A DNA stretch of 64,000 nucleotides from Natrinema sp. HArc-T2 (lineage in GTDB: Archaea; Halobacteriota; Halobacteria; Halobacteriales; Natrialbaceae). Location: the NCBI RefSeq assembly GCF_041821085.1, contig NZ_JBGUAZ010000002.1, positions 434,001-498,000 on the forward strand, in the 5' to 3' direction. A program made the translations under genes and the position numbers. The notes beneath the pieces were generated by a model. The model saw only the letters and a program-made list of their open reading frames with translations. It did no database searches and was not told the DNA's origin. Positions 63,234 through 64,000 of the stretch are shown here, piece by piece. Positions within the stretch are counted from its first letter, which is position 1, and every line of letters begins with the position of its first letter.

Positions 63234-64000
63234 ATGTCTGAGAAAGATACTTTCCGCACTCGGCGAACAGTATTACAACTCGCCGGTGTTGCGGTCGCCA
63301 GTGGATCACTCGCGGGCTGTCTGGACGACAGCACCGGTGACGACGATGCGGACCCGACCAACGCCGGGACCATCGAGTCGGACGACAACAGCACCGACGA
63401 CAGTGAGGGGAGCGATGCCGACGATACCGACAATACTGTCCAGGGAATCGAAATCGAACCCGGAACGGCGATCGAGTTCGACGGACAGACGGCCGGCTGG
63501 GAAGGGATCGCGCCCTCCTCGATCGAGGGTGCGTTGAATCCGACGCTTGTCCTCACAGAAGGAGAAACGTACGAGATGGGCTGGACGATCGGTGACGGCG
63601 CCCAGCACAACATCGCAATCCGTAACGACAACGGCGCGGTCGTCGACGACCTCGCGACGGAGGGCGTCGTCGAGCCCAGAGACCAGTGGCTCGAGTTCGA
63701 GGCCAGCAGCGAGATGACCACGTACGTCTGTAAGTTCCACGAGACGACGATGGTCGGCGAAATCGTGATCGTGGACAGTGACGGGACGGTGGTGGAGTCG
63801 GATACCACCACTGACGACGAGCCCGACGAGACCGTGGACACGTACGGGAAGACGGTCGAACTCGAGCCCGGTGCGGACATCCGGTTCAGCGGCCAGACTG
63901 TCTCTTGGGAAGGACTCTCGCCAGCCGCACTCGAGGGCGTCGAAAATCCAACGCTCGTTCTGCAGGAAGGCGAAGACTACTCGATCGGCTGGACTGACGG
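63234..64000 (+). CDS. halocyanin-type copper lipoprotein with repeated domains (3' partial)
   Basis: Reads open to the window edge, at least 255 residues. MSEKDTFRTRRTVLQLAG is a Tat signal with twin arginine, and the lipobox ends SLAGC at Cys-29. An acidic linker is followed by one full cupredoxin domain with the same copper ligands as the paralog (AQHNIAI; YVCKFHETTM), then the start of a second domain (GQTVSWEGLSPAALEG). The DNA of the first domain closely resembles the gene at 62180-62692, so one is a recent duplicate. The second domain begins near 63840. Confidence 0.78.
   Translation, partial: MSEKDTFRTRRTVLQLAGVAVASGSLAGCLDDSTGDDDADPTNAGTIESDDNSTDDSEGSDADDTDNTVQGIEIEPGTAIEFDGQTAGWEGIAPSSIEGALNPTLVLTEGETYEMGWTIGDGAQHNIAIRNDNGAVVDDLATEGVVEPRDQWLEFEASSEMTTYVCKFHETTMVGEIVIVDSDGTVVESDTTTDDEPDETVDTYGKTVELEPGADIRFSGQTVSWEGLSPAALEGVENPTLVLQEGEDYSIGWTD

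Overview
The window looks like chromosomal DNA of a halophilic archaeon (class Halobacteria, possibly a Natrialbaceae-type genus; the genus cannot be fixed from this sequence). The basis is high-GC DNA with strongly acidic predicted proteins, short TATA-like boxes about 25-30 bases before many start codons (leaderless transcripts), Tat-type lipoprotein signals, a PGF-CTERM anchor, halocyanins, an archaeal tRNA-Gln and many haloarchaeal families of unknown function. There is no rRNA, no CRISPR array and no intact insertion sequence. The density is ordinary for a chromosome: mostly housekeeping and conserved hypothetical genes.

Layout. 1-2.0 kb: the three-gene oapABC-type operon, which in haloarchaea lies beside the main replication origin; the origin and orc1/cdc6 are probably just left of base 1. 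2-5.6 kb: small conserved hypotheticals, a methyltransferase and a DtxR-type palindrome. 5.7-12.1 kb: a cell-surface locus with a membrane protein, an ABC-2 exporter, a 917-residue protein of tandem PKD domains carrying calcium-type loops, and a second secreted protein. 12.4-25.3 kb: an XPD/DinG-type helicase, an SLC13 permease, an AI-2E family permease, a MacB-like ABC pair, rpiA, type 2 IPP isomerase, a histone-fold miniprotein and larB. 25.4-31.4 kb: zinc-finger and GIY-YIG small proteins, a phosphohexomutase, cysE, a phosphoesterase, purO, an HNH-type protein and tRNA-Gln. 31.5-36.8 kb: a rhodanese-like lipoprotein, an old-yellow-enzyme relative, then a zinc alcohol dehydrogenase divergent from an amidohydrolase and a MIP18-type Fe-S protein. 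These last three resemble the accessory genes of bacterial propane monooxygenase clusters, but no monooxygenase is here.

36.9-54 kb: cgi121-hel308, a stress protein, a phosphate permease, ferredoxin, malate dehydrogenase, Hef, TspO, an MFS carrier, a dolichol-kinase-like gene, glyS and a four-CBS protein. 54-55.4 kb: three small genes with palindromes at their promoters. 55.5-61.8 kb: a complete five-gene dipeptide/oligopeptide ABC transporter operon. 61.8-64 kb: two paralogous halocyanin lipoproteins, the second running off the window.

Themes. Genome maintenance is well represented (origin-linked operon, Rad3-like helicase, Hel308, Hef, a histone-fold protein). Several genes shorter than about 60 codons are supported by promoter position and coding pattern. 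The most useful follow-ups are the propane-type accessory triad, the short palindromes in front of small genes, two copies of a MITE-like element, and the calcium-loop PKD repeat protein.
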